From assembly GCF_000720475.1 (NCBI RefSeq), contig NZ_JOAP01000016.1, positions 56,263-120,262 of the forward strand: DNA of 64,000 bases. Direction: 5' to 3'. A program made the position numbers and the translations under genes. Source of the DNA: Streptomyces aureocirculatus. GTDB lineage: Bacteria; Actinomycetota; Actinomycetes; Streptomycetales; Streptomycetaceae. Shown piece after piece: positions 1 to 8,429 of this stretch. Each line of letters opens with the position of its first letter. Positions within the stretch are counted from its first letter, which is position 1. The notes below the pieces were generated by a model. The model saw only the letters and a list, made by a program, of their open reading frames with translations, had not been told where the DNA came from and made no database searches.

Positions 1-1
1 C

Positions 2-250
2 GGTCTCCAGGCGATCGCCTTCCACTTCATCGACTACGTGGTGCACGCCTGGGACGTCGCGGTCACGCTCGGGGTGGACCTGCGACTGAGCGACGAGGTC
101 CGGGGTGCCGCCCTGGCGGTCGCCCGCCTGGTACCGGCGGACCCTGAGTACCGCGCACCGGGCTCCGCCTTCGGCCCCGCCCTCGCGGTGCCGGACGGCT
201 CCGCGCCCTTGGAGGAGGCGCTGCGGCTGCTGGGCCGGTCACCGAGGTGA
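2..250 (+). CDS. TIGR03086/maleylpyruvate isomerase-like protein, C-terminal part
   Basis: Only the last 82 codons are inside the window; the frame is open from base 2 and ends at TGA 248-250. The visible start reads AFHFIDYVVHAWDVAVTLG. The VVHAWDVA stretch is typical of the DinB-like, mycothiol-dependent TIGR03086 or maleylpyruvate-isomerase fold proteins of actinobacteria, where the histidine belongs to the metal-binding set. Proteins of this family are cytoplasmic, and most have no proven substrate. The metal-binding N-terminal part is missing here, so the family call rests on the C-terminal motif alone. Confidence 0.6.
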   Translation, partial: GLQAIAFHFIDYVVHAWDVAVTLGVDLRLSDEVRGAALAVARLVPADPEYRAPGSAFGPALAVPDGSAPLEEALRLLGRSPR

Positions 251-358
251 CGATCCCCGTGGAACCGCCCTGACCTGGGGGTGTGGGGTTCGGCCCAGGC
301 CATAATGGGGGGTTAGCCCCAGTGTCGGGCGGGGCGGGGGCTGCGTACCGTACGGTCT

Positions 359-790
359 ATGGAAGCCCCTCATGACGCCGAACTCAAGAAGGAACTCGAC
401 GCCGCCTTGCACGCGCGCAAGGACCTCGGCGAAGAGTACGAGTCCGCTCTGGTCGACTCCTTCCTGGAAAAGGTCGAGCAGCGCCTGGACGGCACGATCG
501 ACCGGCGCATGCGCCGGCATATGGCGGAGCAACAGATGGTCGTGGCGCGTGGTGCCCGCACTCCCGACAGCGGGGTGGATTCCTGGGGCGAGCGGTTCGG
601 CTTCGGGATCGTCTCGCTGATCCTCGCGATTCCGCTGTCCGCGATCGGTGTGGTCAACGCGGGGCTCTCGGGTCTGTTCGTCACCTGGTTCGGCATCGTC
701 GGCGTCAACGCGGTGCATGCCGCGCGGGGCGCGGGAATCCTCTCCCTCCTCCGCCCCTCCAACCGCAAACCCTCCACCTGGGACGACTGA
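359..790 (+). CDS. small integral membrane protein, conserved hypothetical
   Basis: A 143-residue protein starting at ATG 359. Residues 1-70 are charged and helical (ELKKELDAALHARKDLGEEY), with a probable coiled coil. Two hydrophobic segments follow: FGIVSLILAIPLSAIGVV (about 83-101) and GLFVTWFGIVGVNAVHAA (about 105-123). A short basic tail ends the protein. This looks like a soluble N-terminal stalk anchored by a hairpin of two membrane helices. I know similar uncharacterised streptomycete proteins but no function. There is no obvious operon partner: the next gene lies 450 bases away on the other strand. Confidence 0.75.
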   Translation: MEAPHDAELKKELDAALHARKDLGEEYESALVDSFLEKVEQRLDGTIDRRMRRHMAEQQMVVARGARTPDSGVDSWGERFGFGIVSLILAIPLSAIGVVNAGLSGLFVTWFGIVGVNAVHAARGAGILSLLRPSNRKPSTWDD

Positions 791-1239
791 CCCGACCTCG
801 CCGCTCTCTCCCCCGCTCACCATCACCGCCCCTCCGGGCCTCCGGAGCGGCCGCCGGGCGGCGGGGGGCCGCAGTCCCGGAGGGCAGGCGCGGGGACCGC
901 CGACACCTGCGGAGGGGAACCCCCGGAGGGCGGGACGGCGGCGGTCCCCGCGAGGGGCGCGGGCCGGGTCAGGGCCGGGCATCCGCGTCCAGGGCGCCGA
1001 GGGAGGTCCGGGAGCCGCTCCGGAAGTTCCCGACGCCGACACCCACAACGCTCCCAGGCGAGTGTTAAGCAGGCGCTGCGCGGACGTGTCACCTTCGTAC
1101 CGCTTCCGCGAAGTTCCCCTTCCGGGGACTCCGGCCTCCGCCAGGTTCCCTTACGGGGCCCCACCTCCGCCAAGCCCCCCGTACAGGAAGTCCCACTCCC
1201 GGGAGTTCCCCCGCACCCGCCCCGGGGGCCAACGCAGCG
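791..1239. other. intergenic region without a recognisable gene
   Basis: This is a very GC-rich convergent spacer between the small membrane protein and cystathionine beta-synthase. It holds imperfect copies of a GAAGTTCCCC or CCGCCAGGTTCCC-like string between about 1108 and 1215, and an inverted pair CCTCCGG/CCGGAGG near 836-888. Reading frames crossing it lack a Streptomyces codon pattern and a Shine-Dalgarno site. I see no tRNA and no clear terminator. Confidence 0.5.
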
Positions 1240-2649
1240 TCAGCGCCCCGCCTGCGGGGCCCCTCCCTGCTGCGCGGCCAGGAACGCCAGCAGGTCCTGA
1301 CGGCTCACCACCCCGGTGGGCTTGCCCTCGACCAGGACGATCGCCGCGTCGGCGCCGCCGAGCACGGACATCAGGTCCCCCACGGGCTCCCCGGAGCCGA
1401 CCTGCGGCAGCGGGTCGGACATGTGCTTCTCCAGGGGGTCGCCGAGCGAGGCCCGCTGGGTGAAGAGGGCGTCGAGCAGCTCCCGCTCCACGACGGAGCC
1501 GATGACCTCGGCGGCCATGACGTCGGGGTGCCCGGCGCCCGGCTTCACGATGGGCATCTGCGAGACGCCGTACTCCCGAAGGACCTCGATGGCCTCGCCG
1601 ACGGTCTCCTCGGGGTGCATGTGGACCAGGGAAGGCAGCTCGCCACCCTCCTTGCGGCGCAGCACGTCACCGACGCGCGGCTGGTCACCGGCCTCCTCCA
1701 GGAAGCCGTAGTCGTTCATCCACTCGTCGCTGAAGATCTTGCTCATGTAGCCGCGGCCGGAGTCCGGCAGCAGGACGACGACCACGTCGTCGGGCCCGAG
1801 CCCCTCGGCCACCCGCAGCGCCGCGACGACCGCCATGCCGCAGGACCCGCCGACGAGCAGCCCCTCCTCCTTGGCGAGGCGGCGGGTCATCTGGAAGGAG
1901 TCCTTGTCCGAGACCGCGACGATGTCGTCCGTGATGTTCCGGTCGTAGGCCGTCGGCCAGAAGTCCTCACCGACGCCCTCGACGAGGTACGGCCGTCCGG
2001 ACCCCCCGGAGTACACCGACCCCTCCGGGTCGGCCCCGACGACGGTGACCTTGCCGCCGGAGATCTCCTTCAGATACCCGCCGGTCCCGGAGATCGTGCC
2101 ACCGGTGCCGATACCGGTGACGAAGTGGGTGATCCGGCCCTCCGTCTGCGCCCACAGCTCGGGGCCGGTGGAGTGATAGTGCGACAAGGGGTTGTTGGGG
2201 TTGGAGTACTGATCCGGCTTCCAGGCGTCGGGGATCTCCCGTACGAGCCGGTCGGAGACGTTGTAGTACGAGTCCGGGTGCTCGGGGTCGACGGCGGTCG
2301 GACAGACGACCACCTCGGCGCCGTACGCGCGCAGCACATTGATCTTGTCCGTGGACACCTTGTCCGGGCAGACGAAGACGCACTTGTAGCCCTTCTGCTG
2401 GGCCACGATGGCAAGGCCGACGCCGGTGTTGCCGCTGGTCGGCTCGACGATCGTGCCGCCGGGGACGAGCGCGCCGCTCTCCTCGGCGGCTTCGATCATG
2501 CGCAGCGCGATGCGGTCCTTCACGGAGCCGCCCGGGTTGAAGTACTCGACCTTGGCAAGGACCGTGGCCTTGAGGCCCTTGGTCACGTTGTTGAGCCGCA
2601 CCAGCGGGGTGTTGCCGACGAGGCTGATCATCGAGTCGTGGAAATGCAC
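1240..2649 (-). CDS. cystathionine beta-synthase (PLP, with tandem CBS domains)
   Basis: A 469-residue fold-type II PLP enzyme that condenses serine (or O-acetylserine) with homocysteine (or sulfide) in transsulfuration. The N-terminal 310 residues are the catalytic core. GGSVKDR carries the Schiff-base lysine (K44), TSGNTG binds the substrate carboxylate, and GTGGTISGTG binds phosphate. Residues about 335-460 form two CBS domains, as in bacterial cystathionine beta-synthases and unlike plain CysK, which is about 310 residues. The start is GTG 2649 with GGAGAC six bases upstream. It is divergent from the SGNH hydrolase. An AT-rich ATATAT near 2711-2720 may be part of its promoter. A cysteine synthase role cannot be excluded by sequence. 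Confidence 0.9.
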   Translation of the reverse strand: MHFHDSMISLVGNTPLVRLNNVTKGLKATVLAKVEYFNPGGSVKDRIALRMIEAAEESGALVPGGTIVEPTSGNTGVGLAIVAQQKGYKCVFVCPDKVSTDKINVLRAYGAEVVVCPTAVDPEHPDSYYNVSDRLVREIPDAWKPDQYSNPNNPLSHYHSTGPELWAQTEGRITHFVTGIGTGGTISGTGGYLKEISGGKVTVVGADPEGSVYSGGSGRPYLVEGVGEDFWPTAYDRNITDDIVAVSDKDSFQMTRRLAKEEGLLVGGSCGMAVVAALRVAEGLGPDDVVVVLLPDSGRGYMSKIFSDEWMNDYGFLEEAGDQPRVGDVLRRKEGGELPSLVHMHPEETVGEAIEVLREYGVSQMPIVKPGAGHPDVMAAEVIGSVVERELLDALFTQRASLGDPLEKHMSDPLPQVGSGEPVGDLMSVLGGADAAIVLVEGKPTGVVSRQDLLAFLAAQQGGAPQAGR

Positions 2650-2832
2650 CGTTGTCTCCGTGTCTCCGGGCTGCGATGTCGTGGATGTCCCGGGAAGGGA
2701 CGTCGTACGAGATATATGGGTGCGGTCAGACTACGGCTCCATCTCGTCGGTTCACCTCCCGTTGCGATTGGCCGCCCCGTCCGACGGGGCAATGAGTGGG
2801 TGTACGGGGTGTACGCCGGATGTGCGCCCGCT

Positions 2833-2870
2833 TGTACGGCTCAGGACGACGATGTACGGCTCAGGACGAC
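2833..2870. repeat. two direct 18-bp repeats in a divergent promoter region
   Basis: TGTACGGCTCAGGACGAC occurs twice, at 2833-2850 and 2853-2870, with a 20-base period that puts both copies on nearly the same DNA face. It lies just upstream of the SGNH hydrolase start (2891) and 180 bases from the cystathionine beta-synthase start. It could be a regulator site or a simple slippage duplication. Confidence 0.55.
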
Positions 2871-2890
2871 TTTGCTGAGGTGACCACGGG

Positions 2891-3904
2891 GTGTCGAGGG
2901 CGAGGGTGGCGCGGCGCATCGCCGCGGGTGCGGCGTACGGCGGCGGAAGCATCGGGCTGCTCGGCGCGGCCACGGTAGGGCTCGTCCTCGCCGAGGTGCA
3001 GTTGGCCAAGCGGTCGGTCGGGAACGGCGGTTTCGGGGCGCCGCCACGGGCGGACGGGCGCTACGGCGCGCCGCTCGCGGACCGCTCGGACGGCGGCGAG
3101 CCGCTGCGGTTCGCGGTGCTCGGCGACTCCACGGCCGCGGGGCAGGGCGTGCGCCGGGTCCAGCAGACCCCGGCGGCGCTGCTCGCCTCCGGGCTCGCCG
3201 CGGTGGCGGAGCGGCCGGTGGACGTGCGGGTGGTGGCGCAGCCCGGGGCGATGTCGGACGACCTGGAGCGGCAGGTGTCGTTGGTCCTGTCCGACGAGAC
3301 AGGCTGGGTGCCCGATGTGTGCGTGGTGATGATCGGGGCGAACGACGTCACGCACCGGATGCCCCCGACACGGTCGGTGCGGATGCTGTCCGCGGCGGTG
3401 CGCAGGCTGCGGACCGCGGGGGCGGAGGTGGTGGTAGGGACGTGTCCCGACCTCGGCACCATCGAGCCCGTCTACCAGCCGCTGCGATGGCTCGCCCGGC
3501 GCGTTTCGCGGCAGCTCGCCGCCGCCCAGACGATCGGCGTGGTGGAGCAGGGCGGCCGTACGGTGTCGCTCGGCGACCTGCTCGCGCCGGAGTTCCTGGC
3601 GAACCCCCGGGAGTTGTTCGGACCCGACAACTACCACCCCTCAGCGGAGGGGTACGCCACCGCGGCGATGGCCCTGCTGCCCACGCTGTGCGCGGCGCTC
3701 GGCCTGTGGCCGGAAGAGGATCGTCCGGATGTCTCCCGGCGCGAGGGGTTCCTGCCCGTGGCCCGGGCGGCGGCCCAGGCGGCGGCGGAGGGCGGCACGG
3801 AGGTCACCGGCGCCATGCCCACGGGCCCCAGGGGGCCGTGGGCCCTGCTCAAGCGCCGCCGCCGGCGGCGCATCCAGGAGCCGGACCGGGCACCGATCAT
3901 CTGA
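2891..3904 (+). CDS. SGNH/GDSL-type hydrolase, probably membrane-anchored
   Basis: A 337-residue protein with GTG start 2891. An N-terminal hydrophobic segment (AAYGGGSIGLLGAATVGLVLA, about residues 17-37) follows basic residues and fits a signal anchor. The SGNH blocks are in order: LGDSTAAGQG (nucleophile serine), a glycine region, GANDVTH (block III Asn), and PDNYHPSAEGY (block V Asp-x-x-His). The fold hydrolyses ester bonds in lipids or carbohydrates; the substrate is unknown. The C-terminal 60 residues are basic and low in complexity. The gene is divergent from cystathionine beta-synthase. Confidence 0.85.
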   Translation: MSRARVARRIAAGAAYGGGSIGLLGAATVGLVLAEVQLAKRSVGNGGFGAPPRADGRYGAPLADRSDGGEPLRFAVLGDSTAAGQGVRRVQQTPAALLASGLAAVAERPVDVRVVAQPGAMSDDLERQVSLVLSDETGWVPDVCVVMIGANDVTHRMPPTRSVRMLSAAVRRLRTAGAEVVVGTCPDLGTIEPVYQPLRWLARRVSRQLAAAQTIGVVEQGGRTVSLGDLLAPEFLANPRELFGPDNYHPSAEGYATAAMALLPTLCAALGLWPEEDRPDVSRREGFLPVARAAAQAAAEGGTEVTGAMPTGPRGPWALLKRRRRRRIQEPDRAPII

Positions 3905-3939
3905 GCCGGGCCCTGCGCAGCGCCGTCGGCCACCGTGCC

Positions 3940-4080
3940 CGTGCCCCCCTCAAGGGGCGCGGGGAACTGCGCGCTCAGCCAGAGCAGACCCGCAGACGCA
4001 TCTGCCGAGCGAGCACGCAGACGCGTCTGCGGCTTTTCGCGCGCTGAGCGCGCGGTTCCCCGCGCCCCTTGGGGGGCACG
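3940..4080. repeat. composite inverted-repeat element, copy A
   Basis: The left arm at 3940-3977 and right arm at 4045-4080 are near-perfect inverted repeats of about 36 bases (one two-base insertion and one mismatch), with core GGGGCGCGGGGAACTGCGCG. Between them are two copies of a CGCAGACGCRTCTGC palindrome (about 3991-4005 and 4016-4031). The same build occurs at 29942-30108, and a single arm at 12083-12116. It fills most of the spacer between the SGNH hydrolase and the thiolase. No coding potential is seen. It could fold into a large transcript hairpin or behave like a REPIN or MITE. Confidence 0.8.
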
Positions 4081-4239
4081 GACCCCGGGCAGAGAGCCCC
4101 GCCCCCCCCCGGCCCTGAGCATCCGCTTAGAAATGCGGCCCGCGTCACAGCTCCCACCCGGTGACCGACGCCGTTACGGGCAGGTAACTTCCAGGGAGTC
4201 CCGCCCTGCCGAGGGCGCCCCCGCCAGTAGGAGCCCGTG

Positions 4240-5460
4240 ATGCCCGAAGCCGTGATCGTCTCCGCCGCCCGTTCCCCCATCGGCCGTGCGGGCAAGGGCT
4301 CCCTGAAGGAGCTGCGCCCGGACGACCTGACCGCCACGATCATCCAGGCCGCCCTGGCCAAGGTGCCGGAGCTCGACCCGAAGGACATCGACGACCTGAT
4401 GCTCGGCTGCGGCCTGCCCGGCGGCGAGCAGGGCCACAACCTCGGCCGGATCGTGGCCGTGCAGATGGGCATGGACCACCTGCCCGGCTGCACCGTCACG
4501 CGCTACTGCTCCTCGTCGCTGCAGACGTCCCGCATGGCCCTGCACGCCATCAAGGCGGGCGAGGGCGATGTCTTCATCTCGGCCGGCGTCGAGATGGTCT
4601 CGCGCTTCGGCAAGGGTTCGAGCGACGGCCTGCCCGACACCCACAACCCCCTGTTCGCCGACGCCGAGGCCCGCACCGTCGCCGTCGCCGGGTCCGAGGG
4701 CGCCGACTGGCACGACCCGCGTGAGGACGGCCTGCTGCCCGACCCGTACATCGCGATGGGCCAGACCGCCGAGAACCTCGCCCGCCTGAAGGGCATCACC
4801 CGCCAGGACATGGACGAGTTCGGCGTCCGCTCGCAGAACCTCGCCGAGGAAGCCCTGAAGAACGGCTTCTGGGAGCGCGAGATCACCCCGGTCACCACCC
4901 CCGACGGCACCGTCGTCAGCAAGGACGACGGCCCCCGCGCGGGCGTCACGATGGAGGGCGTCGCGGGCCTCAAGCCCGTCTTCCGCCCCGACGGCCTGGT
5001 CACGGCGGGCAACTGCTGCCCCCTCAACGACGGCGCGGCCGCCCTGGTGATCATGAGCGACACCAAGGCCCGCGAGCTCGGCCTGACCCCGCTGGCCCGG
5101 ATCGTCTCGACCGGTGTCTCGGGGCTCTCCCCGGAGATCATGGGATACGGCCCGGTCGAGGCCAGCAAGCAGGCCCTGAAGCGCGCCGGACTCACCATCG
5201 ACGACATCGACCTCGCCGAGATCAACGAGGCCTTCGCCGCCCAGGTGATCCCCTCCTACCGGGACCTCGGCATCCCGCTGGAGAAGCTGAACGTCAACGG
5301 CGGCGCCATCGCCGTCGGCCACCCCTTCGGCATGACCGGCGCCCGCATCACGGGCACGCTGATCAACGGCCTCCAGTTCCACGACAAGCAGTTCGGCCTG
5401 GAGACGATGTGCGTCGGCGGAGGTCAGGGCATGGCGATGGTCATCGAGCGCCTGAGCTGA
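4240..5460 (+). CDS. acetyl-CoA acetyltransferase (thiolase)
   Basis: A 406-residue thiolase of normal length. The nucleophile Cys is C90 in [10 protein letters not shown]. The C-terminal blocks [19 protein letters not shown] (catalytic His) and [11 protein letters not shown] (general-base Cys) are intact. It interconverts two acetyl-CoA and acetoacetyl-CoA, or cleaves 3-ketoacyl-CoA in beta-oxidation; sequence alone does not separate the two. I start at ATG 4240, six bases after AGGAG at 4229-4233. The GTG at 4237 would sit too close to that site. It appears to be a single-gene unit. Confidence 0.93.
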   Translation: MPEAVIVSAARSPIGRAGKGSLKELRPDDLTATIIQAALAKVPELDPKDIDDLMLGCGLPGGEQGHNLGRIVAVQMGMDHLPGCTVTRYCSSSLQTSRMALHAIKAGEGDVFISAGVEMVSRFGKGSSDGLPDTHNPLFADAEARTVAVAGSEGADWHDPREDGLLPDPYIAMGQTAENLARLKGITRQDMDEFGVRSQNLAEEALKNGFWEREITPVTTPDGTVVSKDDGPRAGVTMEGVAGLKPVFRPDGLVTAGNCCPLNDGAAALVIMSDTKARELGLTPLARIVSTGVSGLSPEIMGYGPVEASKQALKRAGLTIDDIDLAEINEAFAAQVIPSYRDLGIPLEKLNVNGGAIAVGHPFGMTGARITGTLINGLQFHDKQFGLETMCVGGGQGMAMVIERLS

Positions 5461-5739
5461 CCCGGCCAGTGCCCCACCCGGCACCCTGAGTGGCCGCCCG
5501 TCTCACACCTCGGGACACCGCGGCCGCTCAGGCCCCGCCACTCATTCGTGACCCAATCTCCCCCAGGATGTGACAATCCCCAGGATGCCGTGCGTTTGGC
5601 CAGGTCAGCATGGTCCGGCGGGTAAACACCAGGCCGAAAGTCCTGTCCGGTTCGTGACGTAATGCACTGACAGCGGGATGGTGCAGGCTTCAAGCTGATG
5701 TAGGAAGTCGGGGGTCGACTTGAAACCGGGAGTACGTCA

Positions 5740-6564
5740 GTGAGCGCCACGCATCTTGCCTTGCTGCTCTCCGCGGCCGCTGCCACGGCCGCGGGCGCCG
5801 CCGCCCTGCACTCCGTGCGGGGCCTGCGGAAGCAGATCACCGACCTGCGCACCGAACTCGCCGAGAGCCGGGGCGTGGCCGCCGGTCGCGCCTCCGTACC
5901 CGCCGCCCGCACCGCGGTGGACACCGAGGAGATACGCACGGCGGTCGCCGAGGCCCTCGCCGAGGAGCGGGAGCGCGAGCTCGCCGAGGCGCGCGCGTTC
6001 TGGGCCGCCCAGGAGGCGCGGGACATCGCCGACACGCCCTCGCTCCTGAGCGGGCTGCCCGACGGCATGGCGGACGAACTGTTCCTGCCGCGCCAGGCGG
6101 ATCTCGCGGGCCTCGAGTCCGAGAGCCTGGAGCCGGTCGTCGAGCCGTTCACCGACCAGGGCGGCGCCCTGGACGAGTTCGCCACGGACTCCCCGGAGCT
6201 GGCCGCCGCCCGCCGCCGCCACCCCTCCCACCCCGACTTCGTCCCCGTGCAGTCCACCGGGCACGGCGACCACGAGCGCACCGTGGCCTGCCTGGAGGAG
6301 CTCGCCGACGCCCGCACCGCGCTCGCCGACGTCCGCCCGGGCCCGCTCGGCACCCTGGACGTCTACGTCTTCACGGACGGCACCACGCTGTGCATGACCC
6401 CCGGCCACCGCGAGACCGCGGAGCTGCTCGCCGCCGCCCTGCGCGACGGCAAGGCGCCGGTCCTGCTCGGCGGCTCCGGCATCTCGGGCGCGTACGCCCT
6501 GACGTTCGCGTGCGGAAGCGAGAACATCTACATACTGGCGGACCGAGTCATCGCCTCTGTTTAG
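5740..6564 (+). CDS. conserved streptomycete protein with N-terminal membrane anchor and coiled coil
   Basis: A 274-residue protein, GTG start 5740. Residues 4-22 (HLALLLSAAAATAAGAAAL) form an anchor. A helical, charged region with coiled-coil character follows (QITDLRTELAESRG, then EALAEERERELAEARAFW). The C-terminal 90 residues are globular and mixed alpha/beta (TLDVYVFTDGTTLCMTPGHRE), ending in YILADRVIASV. I do not recognise a catalytic family. The 280-base upstream spacer holds no gene. A cytoplasmic domain tethered to the membrane is the most that can be said. Confidence 0.75.
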   Translation: MSATHLALLLSAAAATAAGAAALHSVRGLRKQITDLRTELAESRGVAAGRASVPAARTAVDTEEIRTAVAEALAEERERELAEARAFWAAQEARDIADTPSLLSGLPDGMADELFLPRQADLAGLESESLEPVVEPFTDQGGALDEFATDSPELAAARRRHPSHPDFVPVQSTGHGDHERTVACLEELADARTALADVRPGPLGTLDVYVFTDGTTLCMTPGHRETAELLAAALRDGKAPVLLGGSGISGAYALTFACGSENIYILADRVIASV

Positions 6565-6603
6565 TGCGCCTAAACCGGCGCCGCTCTCGCGGACGCGCGC
6601 CGG

Positions 6604-6915
6604 TCAGACCCCGGCCCGCCCCACCGCCTCCTCCACCAGGCGCACCGCCTCCGCGAGATCGCTCTCGTCGCGCAGTACGACCGCCAAGTCCCGCCCCGCG
6701 ACGGTGATCTGGTCGGCGGCGGCGAACATGCCCGCGTCGGGCATCCGGTGCGGTTCCGCTGCCGGGTCCTCCCGCTCCTGCGCACGCACCGCCAGATCCC
6801 TGGCGAGCGCCAGCGCCGCGGCCGCCGCGCCGCGCTGAAGGCGGGACTGCGGGGCGGCGCGCAGCCGGTCCGCGAAACGGTCAACTGCCGTGATCAAAGG
6901 CGTCGTATCGAGCAC
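6604..6915 (-). CDS. small conserved hypothetical protein
   Basis: A 103-residue, mostly alpha-helical soluble protein with no signal peptide or membrane segment. It is rich in Ala, Arg and Leu (RLQRGAAAAALALARDLAVRAQ) with a short Pro/Glu loop in the middle. GC at third positions is as high as in its neighbours, supporting coding. It converges on the membrane-anchored protein gene (40 bases apart) and is divergent from the DUF4287 gene. I do not recognise a family. Confidence 0.6.
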   Translation of the reverse strand: MLDTTPLITAVDRFADRLRAAPQSRLQRGAAAAALALARDLAVRAQEREDPAAEPHRMPDAGMFAAADQITVAGRDLAVVLRDESDLAEAVRLVEEAVGRAGV

Positions 6916-7016
6916 TGTGCGACCCTACGCGCCGAGCCGGGACTGTTGCCAATACCCGAACGCTCAGGCACGGTGTCGTGAAGGACGGACCACATCGAAC
7001 GCGTCCGGAGGCGCCG

Positions 7017-7247
7017 ATGTCCCAAGTCTTCTCCCAGGAGACCCACCGCAATCTGCTCGCTCGCATCCCCCATTGCACAGGTCGAGAAGTGTCGGACTGG
7101 CTCCGCACCGTCGACGAGGGCCCCTCTCTCTTCCGCTTCGAGGAGAAGGTGAGCTGGCTCCGCGGCGAACACGACCTCGCGTACGGCCACGCCAAAGCGA
7201 TCATCCACGAGTACGACCTCCGTCGTGCCGCACGCAAGCTGCTCTGA
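7017..7247 (+). CDS. DUF4287-like small protein
   Basis: A 76-residue protein starting at ATG 7017, with GGAGG at 7007-7011 five bases upstream. An in-frame start at 6978 has no ribosome site and adds a non-conserved leader. The sequence (RIPHCTGREVSDWLRTV, then LRGEHDLAYGHAKAIIHEYDLRR) matches the DUF4287 pattern of small actinobacterial proteins in which a helical pair ends in GHAKAIVHE. Function is unknown; some relatives are fused to DUF5655. A strong terminator follows 49 bases after the stop. Confidence 0.75.
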   Translation: MSQVFSQETHRNLLARIPHCTGREVSDWLRTVDEGPSLFRFEEKVSWLRGEHDLAYGHAKAIIHEYDLRRAARKLL

Positions 7248-7296
7248 CCCCGACCCCCGTTCCCCCGCAGAGATCCAGACATACCCCAGCGACGGC

Positions 7297-7330
7297 GAAG
7301 GGCCCGCGGAATGGATTCCGCGGGCCCTTC
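7297..7330. terminator. bidirectional rho-independent-type terminator
   Basis: A perfect inverted repeat with arms 7297-7312 and 7315-7330 (GAAGGGCCCGCGGAAT and its complement). It closes as a stem of about 15 base pairs with a four-base loop. It lies between the convergent DUF4287 gene and the Bax-inhibitor gene and can serve both. There is no long T-run, as is usual in Streptomyces. Confidence 0.85.
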
Positions 7331-7367
7331 GGCCGTGCTCGGGACGTCAGCCGCCCGGGGGCGGCCG

Positions 7368-8291
7368 TCAGTCGTTGCCCTGCAGGATCGCGATGATCCG
7401 CAGGAACTCCATGTAGATCCACACCAGCGTCATCGTGAGACCGAAGGCGGCGAGCCAGGCCTCCTCGCGCGGGGCGCCGTACGCGATGCCGTCCTCGACC
7501 TGCTTGAAGTCCAGGGCCAGGAAGCAGGCACCGAGCAGAATGCCGATGACGCCGAACATGATGCCGAGGCCACCGCTGCGGAAGCCGAGACCGTCACCGC
7601 CGCCGAAGGCCGCGAACAGCAGGTTCACGCCCATCAGCAGGATGAAGCCGAGGGCGGCCGCCATCACGAAGCCGTAGAAACGGCGGTTGACGCGGATCCA
7701 GCCCGCCTTGTACGCCACGAGGACGCCGAGGAAGACGGCCATCGTGCCGAGCACCGCCTGCATGGCCGCGCCGCTCGCGATGCGGTTGTCGACGACGCTG
7801 GAGACGACACCGAGGAAGACACCCTCAAGGGCGGCATACGCCAGGATCAGCGGCGGCGACGCCTTGCGCTTGAAGGCCTGCACGAAGCCGAGGATCATCG
7901 CGATCAGACCGGCGCCGATCGCGATGCCGTACGACTTGCTGATGTTGGCGTCGTCCACCGGGAGCAGTGCCCAGGCGAGCGCCGCCGTCACGACGAGCGT
8001 GCCGAGCGTGGTGGCCGTACGCATGACGACGTCGTCCATCGTCATACGGCCGGTGGTCACCGGGGTCTGCGGCGGGGCGCCCTGCAGGTCCTGCTGGGCG
8101 TACGGGTTGTTGGCGTAGGGGTTGGTGGGGGCCTGCTGGCCCGCGCCCGCGTACGGGTTGCCCTGCGCGTACGGATTGGCCTGCTGCGTCCCGACGGCGG
8201 CTCCCCCGGCCTGCGGCTGCGCGTTGAAGCCCGCATAGCCGTTGTCGCGGCTGAACCCCCGTCGCGAGAAGACCGGGTTACTGCTCCTCAT
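7368..8291 (-). CDS. Bax inhibitor-1/YccA family membrane protein
   Basis: A 307-residue protein. I start at ATG 8291, where GGAGGAG precedes by four bases (MRSSNPVFSRRGF). An upstream in-frame start would add 13 residues without a ribosome site. Residues about 20-80 are a Gln/Asn/Gly/Ala-Tyr-rich cytoplasmic tail with NPYA repeats. Seven membrane segments then follow from about residue 95, ending near an Asp-containing last helix (CFLALDFKQVEDG) as in the BI-1/TMBIM family of pH-sensitive calcium-leak channels. The Pro/Asn-rich N-terminus is common in actinobacterial members. Confidence 0.88.
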   Translation of the reverse strand: MRSSNPVFSRRGFSRDNGYAGFNAQPQAGGAAVGTQQANPYAQGNPYAGAGQQAPTNPYANNPYAQQDLQGAPPQTPVTTGRMTMDDVVMRTATTLGTLVVTAALAWALLPVDDANISKSYGIAIGAGLIAMILGFVQAFKRKASPPLILAYAALEGVFLGVVSSVVDNRIASGAAMQAVLGTMAVFLGVLVAYKAGWIRVNRRFYGFVMAAALGFILLMGVNLLFAAFGGGDGLGFRSGGLGIMFGVIGILLGACFLALDFKQVEDGIAYGAPREEAWLAAFGLTMTLVWIYMEFLRIIAILQGND

Positions 8292-8429
8292 CTCACTCCT
8301 CCATGGCCACCGTGCGTGGCTTTGGTACAAGAGTAATGGGCTGGCAAAGATCCGGCCCTAGTGCTCAGGGAGGATCTTTCCCCATCTGTGGAAATAACGC
8401 GCGCCGCGGCCCCTGTGTTCCTCCCCGGC

